This document shows, in pieces, positions 35,568-43,508 of a stretch of DNA of 64,000 bases. A program made the translations under genes and the position numbers. The DNA comes from Nocardia carnea (GTDB lineage: Bacteria > Actinomycetota > Actinomycetes > Mycobacteriales > Mycobacteriaceae). Each line of letters opens with the position of its first letter. Within the stretch, counting starts at the first letter, position 1. Below the pieces are notes generated by a model, which did no database searches, was not told the DNA's origin, and was given only the letters and a program-made list of their open reading frames with translations. Where the stretch lies: positions 1-64,000 of the forward strand of contig NZ_JARWNW010000259.1 in the NCBI RefSeq assembly GCF_029868325.1. Reading direction: 5' to 3'.

Positions 35568-35573
35568 TATTAT
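35568..35573 (+). promoter_or_regulatory. -10 element TATTAT of a probably leaderless TA operon
   Basis: TATTAT lies 11 bases before GTG 35585 and 5 before TTG 35579. Transcription would start at or next to the start codon, giving a leaderless message. No -35 is obvious. Confidence 0.5.
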
Positions 35574-35584
35574 CGTGGTTGTCC

Positions 35585-35887
35585 GTGGATCACGGGCAAT
35601 ACGAATGGTGGGCCGGAGCGTACGACCTGCTCCACCGCAGCGGAATCGAGCCCTGGGAAGTATTGGAGGTGCTGTATTCGCCGCGGCGGTGGCCCCGGGC
35701 GGCGACGAGCCGCGAGGGACTACCCACCGCGACCGTCTGGGGTCGTACCGACGACGGCCGCGCCCTGATCGTGCTGCTGCGGTGGCTGCGCGCCGATACC
35801 CGCTGGCAGATTCTGCTGGCGAGCCCGATGCGGCCCCACCAGCTCGCCGAATACACCGCATGGGAGGCGACCCGAGATGATCGATAA
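35585..35887 (+). CDS. putative toxin of a type II toxin-antitoxin pair
   Basis: 100 residues: EYEWWAGAYDLLHRSG..., then LEVLYSPRRW and a beta-rich part, VWGRTDDGRALIVLLRW. Size, order (toxin first) and the short helix-then-strand layout resemble BrnT-like RelE-fold RNases, but I cannot place it firmly in a named family. The next gene encodes a ribbon-helix-helix protein and overlaps this one by 11 bp. GTG 35585 or TTG 35579 is the start. If it is a toxin, it would be an mRNA interferase held in check by the downstream product. Confidence 0.6.
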   Translation: MDHGQYEWWAGAYDLLHRSGIEPWEVLEVLYSPRRWPRAATSREGLPTATVWGRTDDGRALIVLLRWLRADTRWQILLASPMRPHQLAEYTAWEATRDDR

Positions 35888-36206
35888 CGAACCCGACCCC
35901 GGCTACCCCCGGACTCCCGAGGCGGCCGAGGATTTCCTGAACACACTCACCTACGACGACACCGCTGCCCTGCCGCCGCTGCCACCGGCCACGGACCGGA
36001 TCGAACAGGGGATGGTCGCCACCTCGTTCAAATGGACGCCGGAGATGCGTGACCGGGTCCGGCGCAAGGCCGCCGAGCACGGGGTGACACCGTCCATCCT
36101 GATCCGCCAGTACATCGAGATGGGCCTGCTGGCCGAACAGTCCGAACGGATGATCCCGCTGGCCGACGCGGTCCGGGCGCTCACCAGCCTCCCGCATTCG
36201 GCCTGA
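35877..36206 (+). CDS. ribbon-helix-helix antitoxin-like protein
   Basis: 109 residues. The segment TSFKWTPEMRDRVRRKAAEHGVTPSILIRQYIEMGLL (about residues 50-86) has the strand-helix-turn-helix pattern of ribbon-helix-helix (CopG/Arc) DNA-binding proteins. The N-terminal acidic, Pro-rich part (NEPDPGYPRTPEAAEDFLNTLTYDD) could be the toxin-binding arm. ATG 35877 lies inside the end of the upstream gene, so both are made together. It would neutralise the toxin and repress the operon. Confidence 0.7.
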   Translation: MIDNEPDPGYPRTPEAAEDFLNTLTYDDTAALPPLPPATDRIEQGMVATSFKWTPEMRDRVRRKAAEHGVTPSILIRQYIEMGLLAEQSERMIPLADAVRALTSLPHSA

Positions 36207-36224
36207 CCTCCGCCGGTACGGTGA

Positions 36225-37103
36225 TCAGCCGGCGAGCGCCGTCCTCTCGGCGGGCGCCGGGCCGATGGCCCGTGGTGGCGCACTCAGGGCATGCGCGGCA
36301 CCGACGCCGGCGCCGATTCCCGCGCCGACCGCTGCGAGCGGGGCGGCCATGAGGGCCGCACCGTAGGCCGCACCCAGTGGTGCCGCGCCGAGCCCGATCG
36401 GCGCGAACGGCAACCCGACGGCCAACCCGATCGCCCCGCCGACGCCGGCACCGACGAGCGCGAACGGCGCCGCCACCGCCGCACCGGCCGCGGCCCCGAG
36501 TGCCGCCGCGCCGAGGGTCTGACCGGCAACCCGGTCAGACCGGGTGCGTTCCATCCCGACCGAGTCCAGGAAGGTGGCCAGCTGGGCTTCGGTGACGGCG
36601 GCACCGTCGTTGAGCTGGATCGCCTGCTCCCTGGGTAACCATTCCGGCGCGTCCACGCGGAGATCGCCGAACCGCAGGACACCGGGCGGCGGCGCGATCG
36701 GCGGCACCGGGGAGACGGGGACGGGTCCGTGCAGATTCTCCACGGGCGACAGATAATCGCTGTCCGGTACGGGCCGCGCCCACTGCAGCGAGCTCAGGGT
36801 GTCGTCCGGAATGCGTACGCCGTGGTAAGGACGCACATTCGGGGCTTCGGCGTTCGGCCACCGCGCCTCGCCGCTCGCCTGCCCGGCGACTCCCGGCGCG
36901 CCGGGCGGCACAGCCTCGTCGACAGCGGCGTGCGGTGCGGGATCGTCGTGCTCGGCGGGGCTCACCGCGATGTATCGGCCGGGTTCGGCGCTCGCGGTAC
37001 CACTACCCACCATGGCCAGAACCACGGGAACTGCCCCCGCCACCATCAGCGATCCCACCTTCTGCCGCCGCGGACTCACTGCTCTGTGCTTGCCGGTGCT
37101 CAT
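36225..37103 (-). CDS. exported glycine-zipper protein, paralogue 3
   Basis: 292 residues, third member of the family at 22062 and 23559. Signal peptide MSTGKHRAVSPRRQKVG..., ending GSGTASA. It has a mid part not rich in Pro/Ala repeats, then the shared module: PPGVLRFG, FLDSVGMERTRSDRVAGQT and a Gly/Ala zipper (VGAGVGGAIGLAVGLPFAP). GGAAGG lies before ATG 37103. It is on the opposite strand and 12 kb from the tandem pair. It ends 18 bp from the convergent antitoxin gene; a weak dyad (CGCCGG/CCGGCG, 36211-36234) spans the junction. Confidence 0.8.
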   Translation of the reverse strand: MSTGKHRAVSPRRQKVGSLMVAGAVPVVLAMVGSGTASAEPGRYIAVSPAEHDDPAPHAAVDEAVPPGAPGVAGQASGEARWPNAEAPNVRPYHGVRIPDDTLSSLQWARPVPDSDYLSPVENLHGPVPVSPVPPIAPPPGVLRFGDLRVDAPEWLPREQAIQLNDGAAVTEAQLATFLDSVGMERTRSDRVAGQTLGAAALGAAAGAAVAAPFALVGAGVGGAIGLAVGLPFAPIGLGAAPLGAAYGAALMAAPLAAVGAGIGAGVGAAHALSAPPRAIGPAPAERTALAG

Positions 37104-37192
37104 CGATCACCTTCCAGGAATGAAAGAGATGCTGTTGTTTCACATTCGGATCCGGCAATGAATGCGGATGGGCATAATTCGGCACGCGAGGA

Positions 37193-37222
37193 CCGTAAAG
37201 GTGCGCTGAACAGCCTTTACGG
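37193..37222. terminator. inverted repeat between paralogue 3 and the membrane-protein gene
   Basis: CCGTAAAGG (37193-37201) and CCTTTACGG (37214-37222) form a perfect 9-bp stem with a 12-nt loop. It lies about 80 bp past the stop of the membrane-protein gene (minus strand) and 90 bp before the start of paralogue 3. A terminator for the first or an operator for the second are both possible. Confidence 0.5.
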
Positions 37223-37303
37223 ATACGTTCAGGGCCCTGGAACGCGCCTGCGCTCAGAGCGCATGCCCGGCTCGGCGCGGGCCGGGCTACGCCCCGGCAC
37301 GGG

Positions 37304-37678
37304 TCAGGGCGCCGGTGGTGCACCGGTATTCGTGCAGAACGGATGGCACGATTCCGGCGTGGGGGTCACCCGGGCGGGTTCGTCGCCGAAATCCGCCGAG
37401 CTCACCACCATCATCACCATCAGGGCCACACCGATGACGAACCCGAAAACCAGCAAGGTGGGCCACAGCCAGGTCCGCATCGGCTTCTCCCGGACCACCG
37501 GCACCCTCGGCTCCATGGGGTCGGCAGGGTTCACCGGACTCATCGGGTTGCCCGGCGCCACCGGATCGACCGGGTCGCCCGGGGCCACCGGCTGCTCTAC
37601 CTGGTTCAGCGGATCGGCCGGGTTCATCGGGTCGACCGGCTGCAGGGGACCTCGTCCGGGGCCACCGTATTCGTTCAT
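37304..37678 (-). CDS. Pro-rich single-pass membrane protein
   Basis: 124 residues. The N-terminal 65 residues are built of PVDPMNP-like units (PVDPMNPADPLN, PGDPVDPVAPGNPMSPVNP) and are predicted cytoplasmic. A single transmembrane helix follows (TWLWPTLLVFGFVIGVALMV, about residues 70-92) and then a short outer tail with two Cys. No family is recognised. GGAGGTGG precedes ATG 37678. It is divergent from the PoxB-like gene. Confidence 0.75.
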   Translation of the reverse strand: MNEYGGPGRGPLQPVDPMNPADPLNQVEQPVAPGDPVDPVAPGNPMSPVNPADPMEPRVPVVREKPMRTWLWPTLLVFGFVIGVALMVMMVVSSADFGDEPARVTPTPESCHPFCTNTGAPPAP

Positions 37679-37755
37679 GCCACACCACCTCCAGGGGCTC
37701 TCCGGCACCGGTTACCCGTTTACCGCCGCCGTTCACGTACCCCGCCGCCCGCCGT

Positions 37756-37779
37756 GGTTGAACCGGCGCCGAGCGGGTA
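37756..37779 (+). promoter_or_regulatory. SigF/SigB-like promoter of the PoxB-like gene
   Basis: GGTT (37756-37759), 15 bases, then GGGTA (37775-37779), about 45 nt before ATG 37824. This fits the GGTTT-N15-17-GGGTA consensus known for mycobacterial SigF and related stress sigma factors. Confidence 0.5.
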
Positions 37780-37823
37780 GGCCGCTCGCGACGCCGCGCC
37801 ATCCACCAGAACCAGGAGGACTC

Positions 37824-39605
37824 ATGCCGCTGCAGGTGGGCGATTACGTACTGCAACGTCTCCGTGAATGGGGTGTCGAGCAGGTCTTCGGATATCCGGG
37901 CGACGGGATCAACGGTCTCGTGGCCGCCTTCGGCCGCGCCGACAATCGGCCTCGGTTCGTTCAGGCGCGACACGAGGAGATGTCGGCCTTCCAGGCGACC
38001 GGTTTCGCCAAGTTCAGCGGGCAGGTCGGAGTGTGTACCGCGACCTCGGGTCCCGGCGCCATCCACCTCCTCAACGGCCTGTACGACGCCAAACTCGATC
38101 ATGTCCCGGTGGTGGCGATCGTCGGCCAGACGGCACGCAGCGCGATGGGTGGTAGCTACCAGCAGGAAGTCGATCTGCAATCGCTGTTCAAGGATGTCGC
38201 CTCGGACTATCTCGTCGAGGTCAATGTCGCGAGCCAGTTGCCGAATGCGCTGGACCGCGCGTTCCGTACCGCGATGGCTCGGCGCGCGCCGACGGTGGTG
38301 ATTCTGCCCGCCGACCTGCAGGAAGAGCCGTACGAGCCGCCGGAGCACGCGTTCAAGCAGGTACCGTCGAGCCCGCCCAGCAGCCAGCACACCACCCTCA
38401 CCCCGCCGGTGGTGGATATCGAGCGGGCGGCCGAGGTGCTCGGCCAGGGGTCGCGGGTCGCGATACTCATCGGGCAGGGAGCGCGCGCCGCCGCCGCGGA
38501 GGTGCTCGAGGTCGCCGAGCTCACCGGGGCGGGGATCGCCAAGGCCTTACTGGGCAAGGATGTGCTGTCCGACGAACTGCCATTCGTCACCGGGTCCATC
38601 GGACTGCTCGGCACCCGGCCCAGCTACGAACTGATGCGCGATTGCGACACCCTGCTCATCGTGGGATCCAATTTCCCCTACAGCCAGTTCCTGCCGGATT
38701 TCGATCAGGCCCGTGCGGTGCAGATCGATATCGACGGCGCGCTCATCGGGATGCGTTATCCCACCGAGGTGAATCTGGTGGGTGATGCGAAAGCCACGCT
38801 GCGGCAGTTGATTCCATTGCTCGAGCACAAGACGGACCGCTCGTGGCGTGACACGGTCGAGAAGAATGTCGAACGCTGGTGGGAGACGGTCGCACAGCAG
38901 GCGGCGGTGGAGGCGAAACCCATCAACCCGATGCGGGTGGTCACCGAACTGTCCGAGCGGATCCCCGGGAACGCCGTCGTCACCGCCGATTCCGGATCGT
39001 CCACCAACTGGTACGCCCGTTGCCTGCGCTTCCGCGGCGAGATGCGCGGGTCGCTGTCGGGCACGCTGGCCACCATGGGCCCGGGTGTGCCGTACGCGAT
39101 CGGCGCGAAATTCGCCCATCCCGACCGGCCGGTGATCGCCCTGGTCGGCGACGGCGCCATGCAGATGAACGGGCTCGGTGAGCTCATGACCATCGCGCGC
39201 TACCAGCACCTCTGGCAAGACCGGCGGCTGATCGTCTGCGTTTTCCACAACAACGATCTCAACCAGGTCACCTGGGAACTGCGCGCCATGGGCGGTGCGC
39301 CGAAATTCGAGGAATCCCAGAATCTTCCCGATGTGCCCTACGCCGATCTGGCGCACGAGATGGGCCTGGAGGGGATCGCCATCGACCATCCCGACGATAT
39401 CGGGGATATGTGGGACCGGGCCCTGGCCACCCCGAGTCCCACGGTGCTCGACGTCCGCTGTGATCCGGATGTGCCGCCGATTCCGCCGCACGCCTCCTAC
39501 GAACAGATCAAGGATCTGGGTAAATCCTTACTGCGCGGCGACCCGGATGCCTTCCATCTCATGGTGCAGGGCGCCAAGACCAAAGCCCAGGAGCTCCGGA
39601 TCTGA
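37824..39605 (+). CDS. thiamine-pyrophosphate enzyme, PoxB-like pyruvate oxidase/dehydrogenase
   Basis: 593 residues, three-domain TPP enzyme. N-terminal PYR domain with RHEEMSAFQATGFAKFSG (catalytic Glu), a central FAD/ADP-type domain, and a C-terminal PP domain with the TPP motif GDGAMQMNGLGEL... ending HNNDLNQ. PoxB enzymes oxidise pyruvate to acetate and CO2 with electrons to quinone; other decarboxylase activities of the family are possible. CAGGAGGA precedes ATG 37824. The SigF-like promoter suggests stationary-phase or stress expression, as for E. coli poxB. Confidence 0.88.
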   Translation: MPLQVGDYVLQRLREWGVEQVFGYPGDGINGLVAAFGRADNRPRFVQARHEEMSAFQATGFAKFSGQVGVCTATSGPGAIHLLNGLYDAKLDHVPVVAIVGQTARSAMGGSYQQEVDLQSLFKDVASDYLVEVNVASQLPNALDRAFRTAMARRAPTVVILPADLQEEPYEPPEHAFKQVPSSPPSSQHTTLTPPVVDIERAAEVLGQGSRVAILIGQGARAAAAEVLEVAELTGAGIAKALLGKDVLSDELPFVTGSIGLLGTRPSYELMRDCDTLLIVGSNFPYSQFLPDFDQARAVQIDIDGALIGMRYPTEVNLVGDAKATLRQLIPLLEHKTDRSWRDTVEKNVERWWETVAQQAAVEAKPINPMRVVTELSERIPGNAVVTADSGSSTNWYARCLRFRGEMRGSLSGTLATMGPGVPYAIGAKFAHPDRPVIALVGDGAMQMNGLGELMTIARYQHLWQDRRLIVCVFHNNDLNQVTWELRAMGGAPKFEESQNLPDVPYADLAHEMGLEGIAIDHPDDIGDMWDRALATPSPTVLDVRCDPDVPPIPPHASYEQIKDLGKSLLRGDPDAFHLMVQGAKTKAQELRI

Positions 39606-39608
39606 GCC

Positions 39609-39625
39609 GCCCGGATCATCCGGGC
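39609..39625. terminator. short dyad between convergent genes
   Basis: GCCCGGATCATCCGGGC, perfect 8-bp arms around a central C, four bases after the stop of the PoxB-like gene. Confidence 0.5.
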
Positions 39626-39669
39626 CCGCTGGTGACCGGTGGTGGCGGCACGGGATCCACGCCGCCGGT

Positions 39670-40776
39670 TCACCGATCCTCCTGCTCTCGTTGCCGATCG
39701 ACCCAGCTGCGGCGCTCCCGGTCGCGGTAGCCGTAGGTGGCCTTGCGAACGGTGAGGTCGTCCTCCAGTCCCGACCCGACCGCGCCGGCCACTGTGCCCA
39801 GTGCGCTCGCCATCGCGGCAATGGTGAGAAAGTCGCCGGGCCCGACCGGCCCACCGAGCACGGTCGCCAGATACGACGGCGGGATGACGAGAGCGACTGC
39901 CGCACAGGTGAAAAGAAAGAGCACCGCGTAGAACACCACCGCGCCGAGCGCGACGGTGACCGCTGTCCCGGCGTTACGGAGCCGGATATCACGGGACCGG
40001 AGCGGGTCCGGCGAAGTCTGCCGCTCCCACAGGCTGTGCCCCACCACGATCCACACCGCGAGCGCGGTCACCGCCACGAGCACCACTCCGGTCAGCCGGA
40101 ACCCGCCCAGCGCGGTCGCCAACTGCCAGATACTCGAATAGAGAACCCCGAACGCGGTACCGGCCAGCGATCCGGCCAGAGCCGAGGACAGTCCGACGAA
40201 CAACCGCCAGGGCCGGTTCGCACGCACCATACCGGCGAGCAGCCCGGCGAAACGGGCCGGGCCGCCCCGCTCCACGAGTACCGCGCCGGCACCGTCGTCG
40301 ACGATCCGCACGCTCCGGAAAGGTGCCCGGGCGGCGGCCTCGCGCCCGGGATGCGCGGACGTGCCGGCTTCGGCGCGCAGTGCCCCGACGATCCCGGCCG
40401 CCAGTTCCCGGAGCCGGTACCGCAAGCGCAGACCGCCGAGCGCCGGTAACGGAATCAGGGCGACCCGGTGCCGCAGGTCCAGCGATGCCAGCACGACGCG
40501 GCCGTCACTGCGCATCGGCAGGTCGGTCAGGCACAGGGCGAGGTCCCAGGAGGTGTTGCGGACATGGCGCGCGGCCTTGTCGATGATGTACTCGATATCC
40601 GGATACATCGCTTCGAAGGGGTCGTCGAGAACCTCCACCTCCCAGTCGATGCGGTCGCCCTCCCTGGCCAGTGCCGCGGGCTGGGAGGACGCCAGATCGC
40701 GGGCGAGGCGCGCGGGAAGGTCCGGATCCGCCACCACACCGATGACCACAGTGCCCGGACCCGACGTTTCTGTCAC
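39670..40776 (-). CDS. hypothetical multi-pass membrane protein
   Basis: 368 residues. A soluble N-terminal half (about 200 residues: VVIGVVADPDLPARLARDLA, DWEVEVLDDPF, WDLALCLTDLPMR) precedes about five hydrophobic segments (LFVGLSSALAGSLAGTAFGVL; LTGVVLVAVTALAVWIVVG; TVALGAVVFYAVLFLFTCAAVALVI; FLTIAAMASALGTVAGAVGSG). I do not recognise the family. AGGAGG lies shortly before GTG 40776. The upstream region holds a SigF-like element and a 9-bp inverted repeat in the leader. Confidence 0.8.
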   Translation of the reverse strand: MTETSGPGTVVIGVVADPDLPARLARDLASSQPAALAREGDRIDWEVEVLDDPFEAMYPDIEYIIDKAARHVRNTSWDLALCLTDLPMRSDGRVVLASLDLRHRVALIPLPALGGLRLRYRLRELAAGIVGALRAEAGTSAHPGREAAARAPFRSVRIVDDGAGAVLVERGGPARFAGLLAGMVRANRPWRLFVGLSSALAGSLAGTAFGVLYSSIWQLATALGGFRLTGVVLVAVTALAVWIVVGHSLWERQTSPDPLRSRDIRLRNAGTAVTVALGAVVFYAVLFLFTCAAVALVIPPSYLATVLGGPVGPGDFLTIAAMASALGTVAGAVGSGLEDDLTVRKATYGYRDRERRSWVDRQREQEDR

Positions 40777-40798
40777 CACATCCTCCTGCTCACGCCTG

Positions 40799-40825
40799 CT
40801 CGACGGCCCGGGGTGAGCCGTCGAG
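40799..40825 (-). promoter_or_regulatory. inverted repeat in the leader of the membrane-protein gene
   Basis: CTCGACGGC (40799-40807) and GCCGTCGAG (40817-40825), perfect 9-bp arms. The start of transcription predicted from the promoter at 40834-40857 falls right at its edge, so it is either a 5'-end hairpin in the mRNA or an operator. Confidence 0.5.
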
Positions 40826-40833
40826 TGACGCGC

Positions 40834-40857
40834 TTCCCGATCGGGGCGCGCCCAAAC
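40834..40857 (-). promoter_or_regulatory. SigF/SigB-like promoter of the membrane-protein gene
   Basis: On the minus strand: GTTT, 15 bases, GGGAA. One base from GTTT-N15-GGGTA. It lies 57 bp upstream of GTG 40776. Confidence 0.45.
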
Positions 40858-40915
40858 ACGCGGCCCGGCCGCCGGCCGCGCAACGGCACACTGCGCGGAC
40901 GGGCGGATCACGCGG

Positions 40916-40939
40916 GTTTCGATCACGGCACCGCGGCAA
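40916..40939 (+). promoter_or_regulatory. SigF/SigB-like element before an SDR gene
   Basis: GTTT (40916-40919), 15 bases, GGCAA (40935-40939), about 65 nt before ATG 41004. The GGCAA variant also occurs twice at 49698-49801. Confidence 0.35.
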
Positions 40940-41003
40940 TCCGGTGCTCGACCGGTACGGCATCGATACGGCGGTCCTCGCGCGCCACGGAAGGAGCACA
41001 GCA

Positions 41004-41843
41004 ATGGGGTTCCAGGAACAGCAGCAAGAGGTGCCCGGTGTCCAGTCACGGATGACACCGATTCCGGATTGCGGCGAACAGAGCTACCGGGGCAGCGGGA
41101 AGCTGACCGGTAAAACGGCCGTGATCACCGGCGGCGACAGTGGGATCGGACGGGCTGTGGCCATCGCCTTTGCCCGCGAGGGCGCCGATGTCCTGATCTC
41201 CTATCTCGACGAGCACGACGACGCCGCCGAAGTGGGTGCGCTGATCGAGGAGGCGGGCCGCCGGGCGGTACTGATGCCCGGCGATCTGTCCGAGCCGGCG
41301 CACTGCCGGGCGGTGATCGACCGCGCGGTGGAGGCCTTCGGCCGGATCGACATCCTGGTCAGCAATGCGGCCTACCAGATGACGCACAACACCCTGGAGG
41401 AGATCAGCGACGAGGAGTTCGACTACACCTTCAAAGTGAACATCCACGCCTACTTCCACCTGGTGAAAGCCGTGCTGCCGCATATGCCGGCCGGCGGCTC
41501 GATCATCGGCAGTTCCTCGGTGAACTCCGATACCCCCTCCCCCACACTGGCGCCCTACGCCGCCACCAAGGCCGCGATCGCCAACTTCTCCGCCAGCCTG
41601 GCGCAGCTGCTCGGCGACAAGGGGATCCGGGTCAACAGTGTCGCGCCCGGGCCGATCTGGACCCCGCTGATCCCGTCCACCATGCCCACCGAAAAGGTCA
41701 GCGCGTTCGGCGACGACACACCACTCGGTCGCGCCGGCCGGCCCGCCGAACTGGCGCCCGCCTACGTACTGCTCGCCTCCGACGACGGCAGCTACATCTC
41801 CGGCGCACGGGTCGCCGTGACCGGCGGGCGGCCGATTCTGTAG
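41004..41843 (+). CDS. short-chain dehydrogenase, YhxC/glucose-dehydrogenase-like
   Basis: 279 residues. An N-terminal extension of about 35 residues with PGVQSRMTPIPDCGEQSYRG precedes TGGDSGIGRAVA, SNAAYQM and YAATK. This extended form is shared with the general-stress SDRs of Bacillus (YhxC, YdaD, YhdF). The substrate is uncertain. AAGGAG precedes ATG 41004. The presumed stress promoter upstream agrees with a stress role. Confidence 0.88.
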   Translation: MGFQEQQQEVPGVQSRMTPIPDCGEQSYRGSGKLTGKTAVITGGDSGIGRAVAIAFAREGADVLISYLDEHDDAAEVGALIEEAGRRAVLMPGDLSEPAHCRAVIDRAVEAFGRIDILVSNAAYQMTHNTLEEISDEEFDYTFKVNIHAYFHLVKAVLPHMPAGGSIIGSSSVNSDTPSPTLAPYAATKAAIANFSASLAQLLGDKGIRVNSVAPGPIWTPLIPSTMPTEKVSAFGDDTPLGRAGRPAELAPAYVLLASDDGSYISGARVAVTGGRPIL

Positions 41844-41897
41844 AGCAGCCGGACTACTCGCGGAGCCGGGGCTGTGCGCCACTCGGGGCAGGTCACT

Positions 41898-41921
41898 GTT
41901 TCGCCGGGAGCAGTCCGGGTA
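41898..41921 (+). promoter_or_regulatory. SigF/SigB-like promoter, exact GTTT-N15-GGGTA
   Basis: GTTT (41898-41901), exactly 15 bases, GGGTA (41917-41921). The only exact match I found by eye in the window. Transcription from it would place the octamer repeats (41935 on) in the 5' leader of the P450 mRNA. Confidence 0.55.
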
Positions 41922-41934
41922 CGCGAGCCGCGAC

Positions 41935-42048
41935 GGCAGGTCGGCAGGTCGGCAGGTCGGCAGGTCCGCAGGTCCGCAGGTCCGCAGGTCCGCAGACCCA
42001 GCAAGTCGGCAGGCTCGGCAAGGCGGCAGGCTCGGCAAGTCCGGCAAG
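41935..42048 (+). repeat. 8-bp tandem repeat array in the P450 leader
   Basis: Four copies of GGCAGGTC, then three of CGCAGGTC and one CGCAGACC run without gaps from 41935 to 41998. Degenerate copies (GGCAAGTC, GGCAGGCTC and similar) continue to about 42048. It looks like a recently expanded simple repeat. It lies between the promoter-like element and the P450 start at 42138. Confidence 0.85.
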
Positions 42049-42137
42049 ACGGCGACGAGGTCGGCGGCGGCATCGAGCTCGCCCTCGCCGAGGACGCGGT
42101 AGGCGTCGATCGGCGACGGCGACGGAAGGAGAGAGGG

Positions 42138-43499
42138 ATGGCCGATGTGCACGCGCACCGACTGACCGGGCTCCGGGCGGCCACCACGTTGGTGGACCTC
42201 GGTTTCCCCGCGATCAGCTCCGGCGTGATCGCGCGCCGGCGGCCCGTGCTGGGAATCCTGGAACGGATCCAGGCCGACGAGCGCGCGGCCCGGCGGTGGG
42301 AGAAGTTACGCGCGGAATTCGGCCGGGGCCCGGTGGAACTGGTCGTGCCCGGACGCCGGGTGATCGTGATCCTCGACCCCGACGATATCGGCCGGGTGCT
42401 GGCCGGGGCGCCCGCCCCGTTCGATCCGGCGAACCGGGAGAAGCGGGCCGCGCTCGGGCAGTTCCAGCCGCACGGCGTGCTGGTATCGCAGGGACCGATC
42501 CGCGAACAGCGCCGGGCCGTGAACGAGGCGGCGCTCGATACCGGCGTACCGCTGCACCAGCTGGCCGAACCGTTCGCGGCCAAGGTCGCCGGCGAAGCGC
42601 AGGACCTGCTCGAACAGGCCCGCCGCCGCGGTGTGATGGACGCGGCGGATTTCACGGCCGCGTGGTGGCGGCTGGTGCGCCGGGTGGTGCTGGGGGAACG
42701 GGCCCGCACCGATGATGCGATCACCGATGAGCTGTGGCGGTTGCGCGGCGCGGCGAACTGGTCGTTCGCGGCGCCACCGTTGCGGAAACGGCGGGATCGG
42801 TTCCTGGCCCGGTTGTACGACTACGCCGAGAGCGCCGAGCCCGGCAGTCTGGCCGGCGCGCTGGCCGATATCCCCGCGGGCGGGGCGATCGATCCGGTGG
42901 GTCAGATGCCGCAGTGGCTGTTCGCTTTCGATGCGGCGGGAATCGCGCTGTCGCGTGCGCTGGCCGTGCTCACCGAGCATCCCGGCCAGCACGCTCGTGC
43001 CCGGGCCGATGCCGAAGAGCCGCAACGCCCGCGGTTGCGGTCTTATCTGCGGGCGTGTGTCCTCGAATCGATCCGGTTGTGGCCCACCACCCCGGTGATC
43101 CTGCGCGATACCACCGAGTGGACCAGGTGGCGCACGGGTTCCGAACAGTTCGCGCTGGGACCCGGTGCGGCGTTGCTGATCCTGGTTCCGGCGTTCCACC
43201 GCGACCGGCAGCTGCTGCCGTTCGCCGACAGCTTCGCGCCGGAGATCTGGCTGGACGGCCGGTCGCAGCAGTATCCGCAACTGGTGCCTTTCAGCGCCGG
43301 TCCGGCCGAATGCCCCGGCCGGAATCTGGTCCTGTTCGTCACCAGCGCACTGCTCGCCCATCTGCTGTCCGGTCCGGAATTGCGTTTGCGCTCGCACGAT
43401 CTCGCTCCGGGCACTCCTCTTCCGGCGACACTCAACAATTTCGGGCTGGAATTCGCGGTCGAGCCTGCGGGGTTGCGGAGTGTCGCGCCACCGCGCTGA
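42138..43499 (+). CDS. cytochrome P450 with atypical I-helix
   Basis: 453 residues. The ExxR motif is ESIRLWP (about residue 311), and the haem loop is FSAGPAECPGRN with Cys at about 391. The I-helix reads FAFDAAGIALSRAL (about 267), lacking the usual Thr and acid that handle protons during oxygen activation. GAGAGGG directly precedes ATG 42138; earlier in-frame starts would translate the octamer repeat array. No redox partner gene is adjacent, but a Rieske-FAD protein is convergent 9 bp away. Substrate unknown. Confidence 0.85.
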   Translation: MADVHAHRLTGLRAATTLVDLGFPAISSGVIARRRPVLGILERIQADERAARRWEKLRAEFGRGPVELVVPGRRVIVILDPDDIGRVLAGAPAPFDPANREKRAALGQFQPHGVLVSQGPIREQRRAVNEAALDTGVPLHQLAEPFAAKVAGEAQDLLEQARRRGVMDAADFTAAWWRLVRRVVLGERARTDDAITDELWRLRGAANWSFAAPPLRKRRDRFLARLYDYAESAEPGSLAGALADIPAGGAIDPVGQMPQWLFAFDAAGIALSRALAVLTEHPGQHARARADAEEPQRPRLRSYLRACVLESIRLWPTTPVILRDTTEWTRWRTGSEQFALGPGAALLILVPAFHRDRQLLPFADSFAPEIWLDGRSQQYPQLVPFSAGPAECPGRNLVLFVTSALLAHLLSGPELRLRSHDLAPGTPLPATLNNFGLEFAVEPAGLRSVAPPR

Positions 43500-43508
43500 G
43501 ATCACCGA

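Noticed and set aside
41935..42048. CRISPR or integrase attachment site
   Set aside because: Pure 8-bp tandem repetition with no spacers, no cas genes, no integrase and no tRNA nearby.
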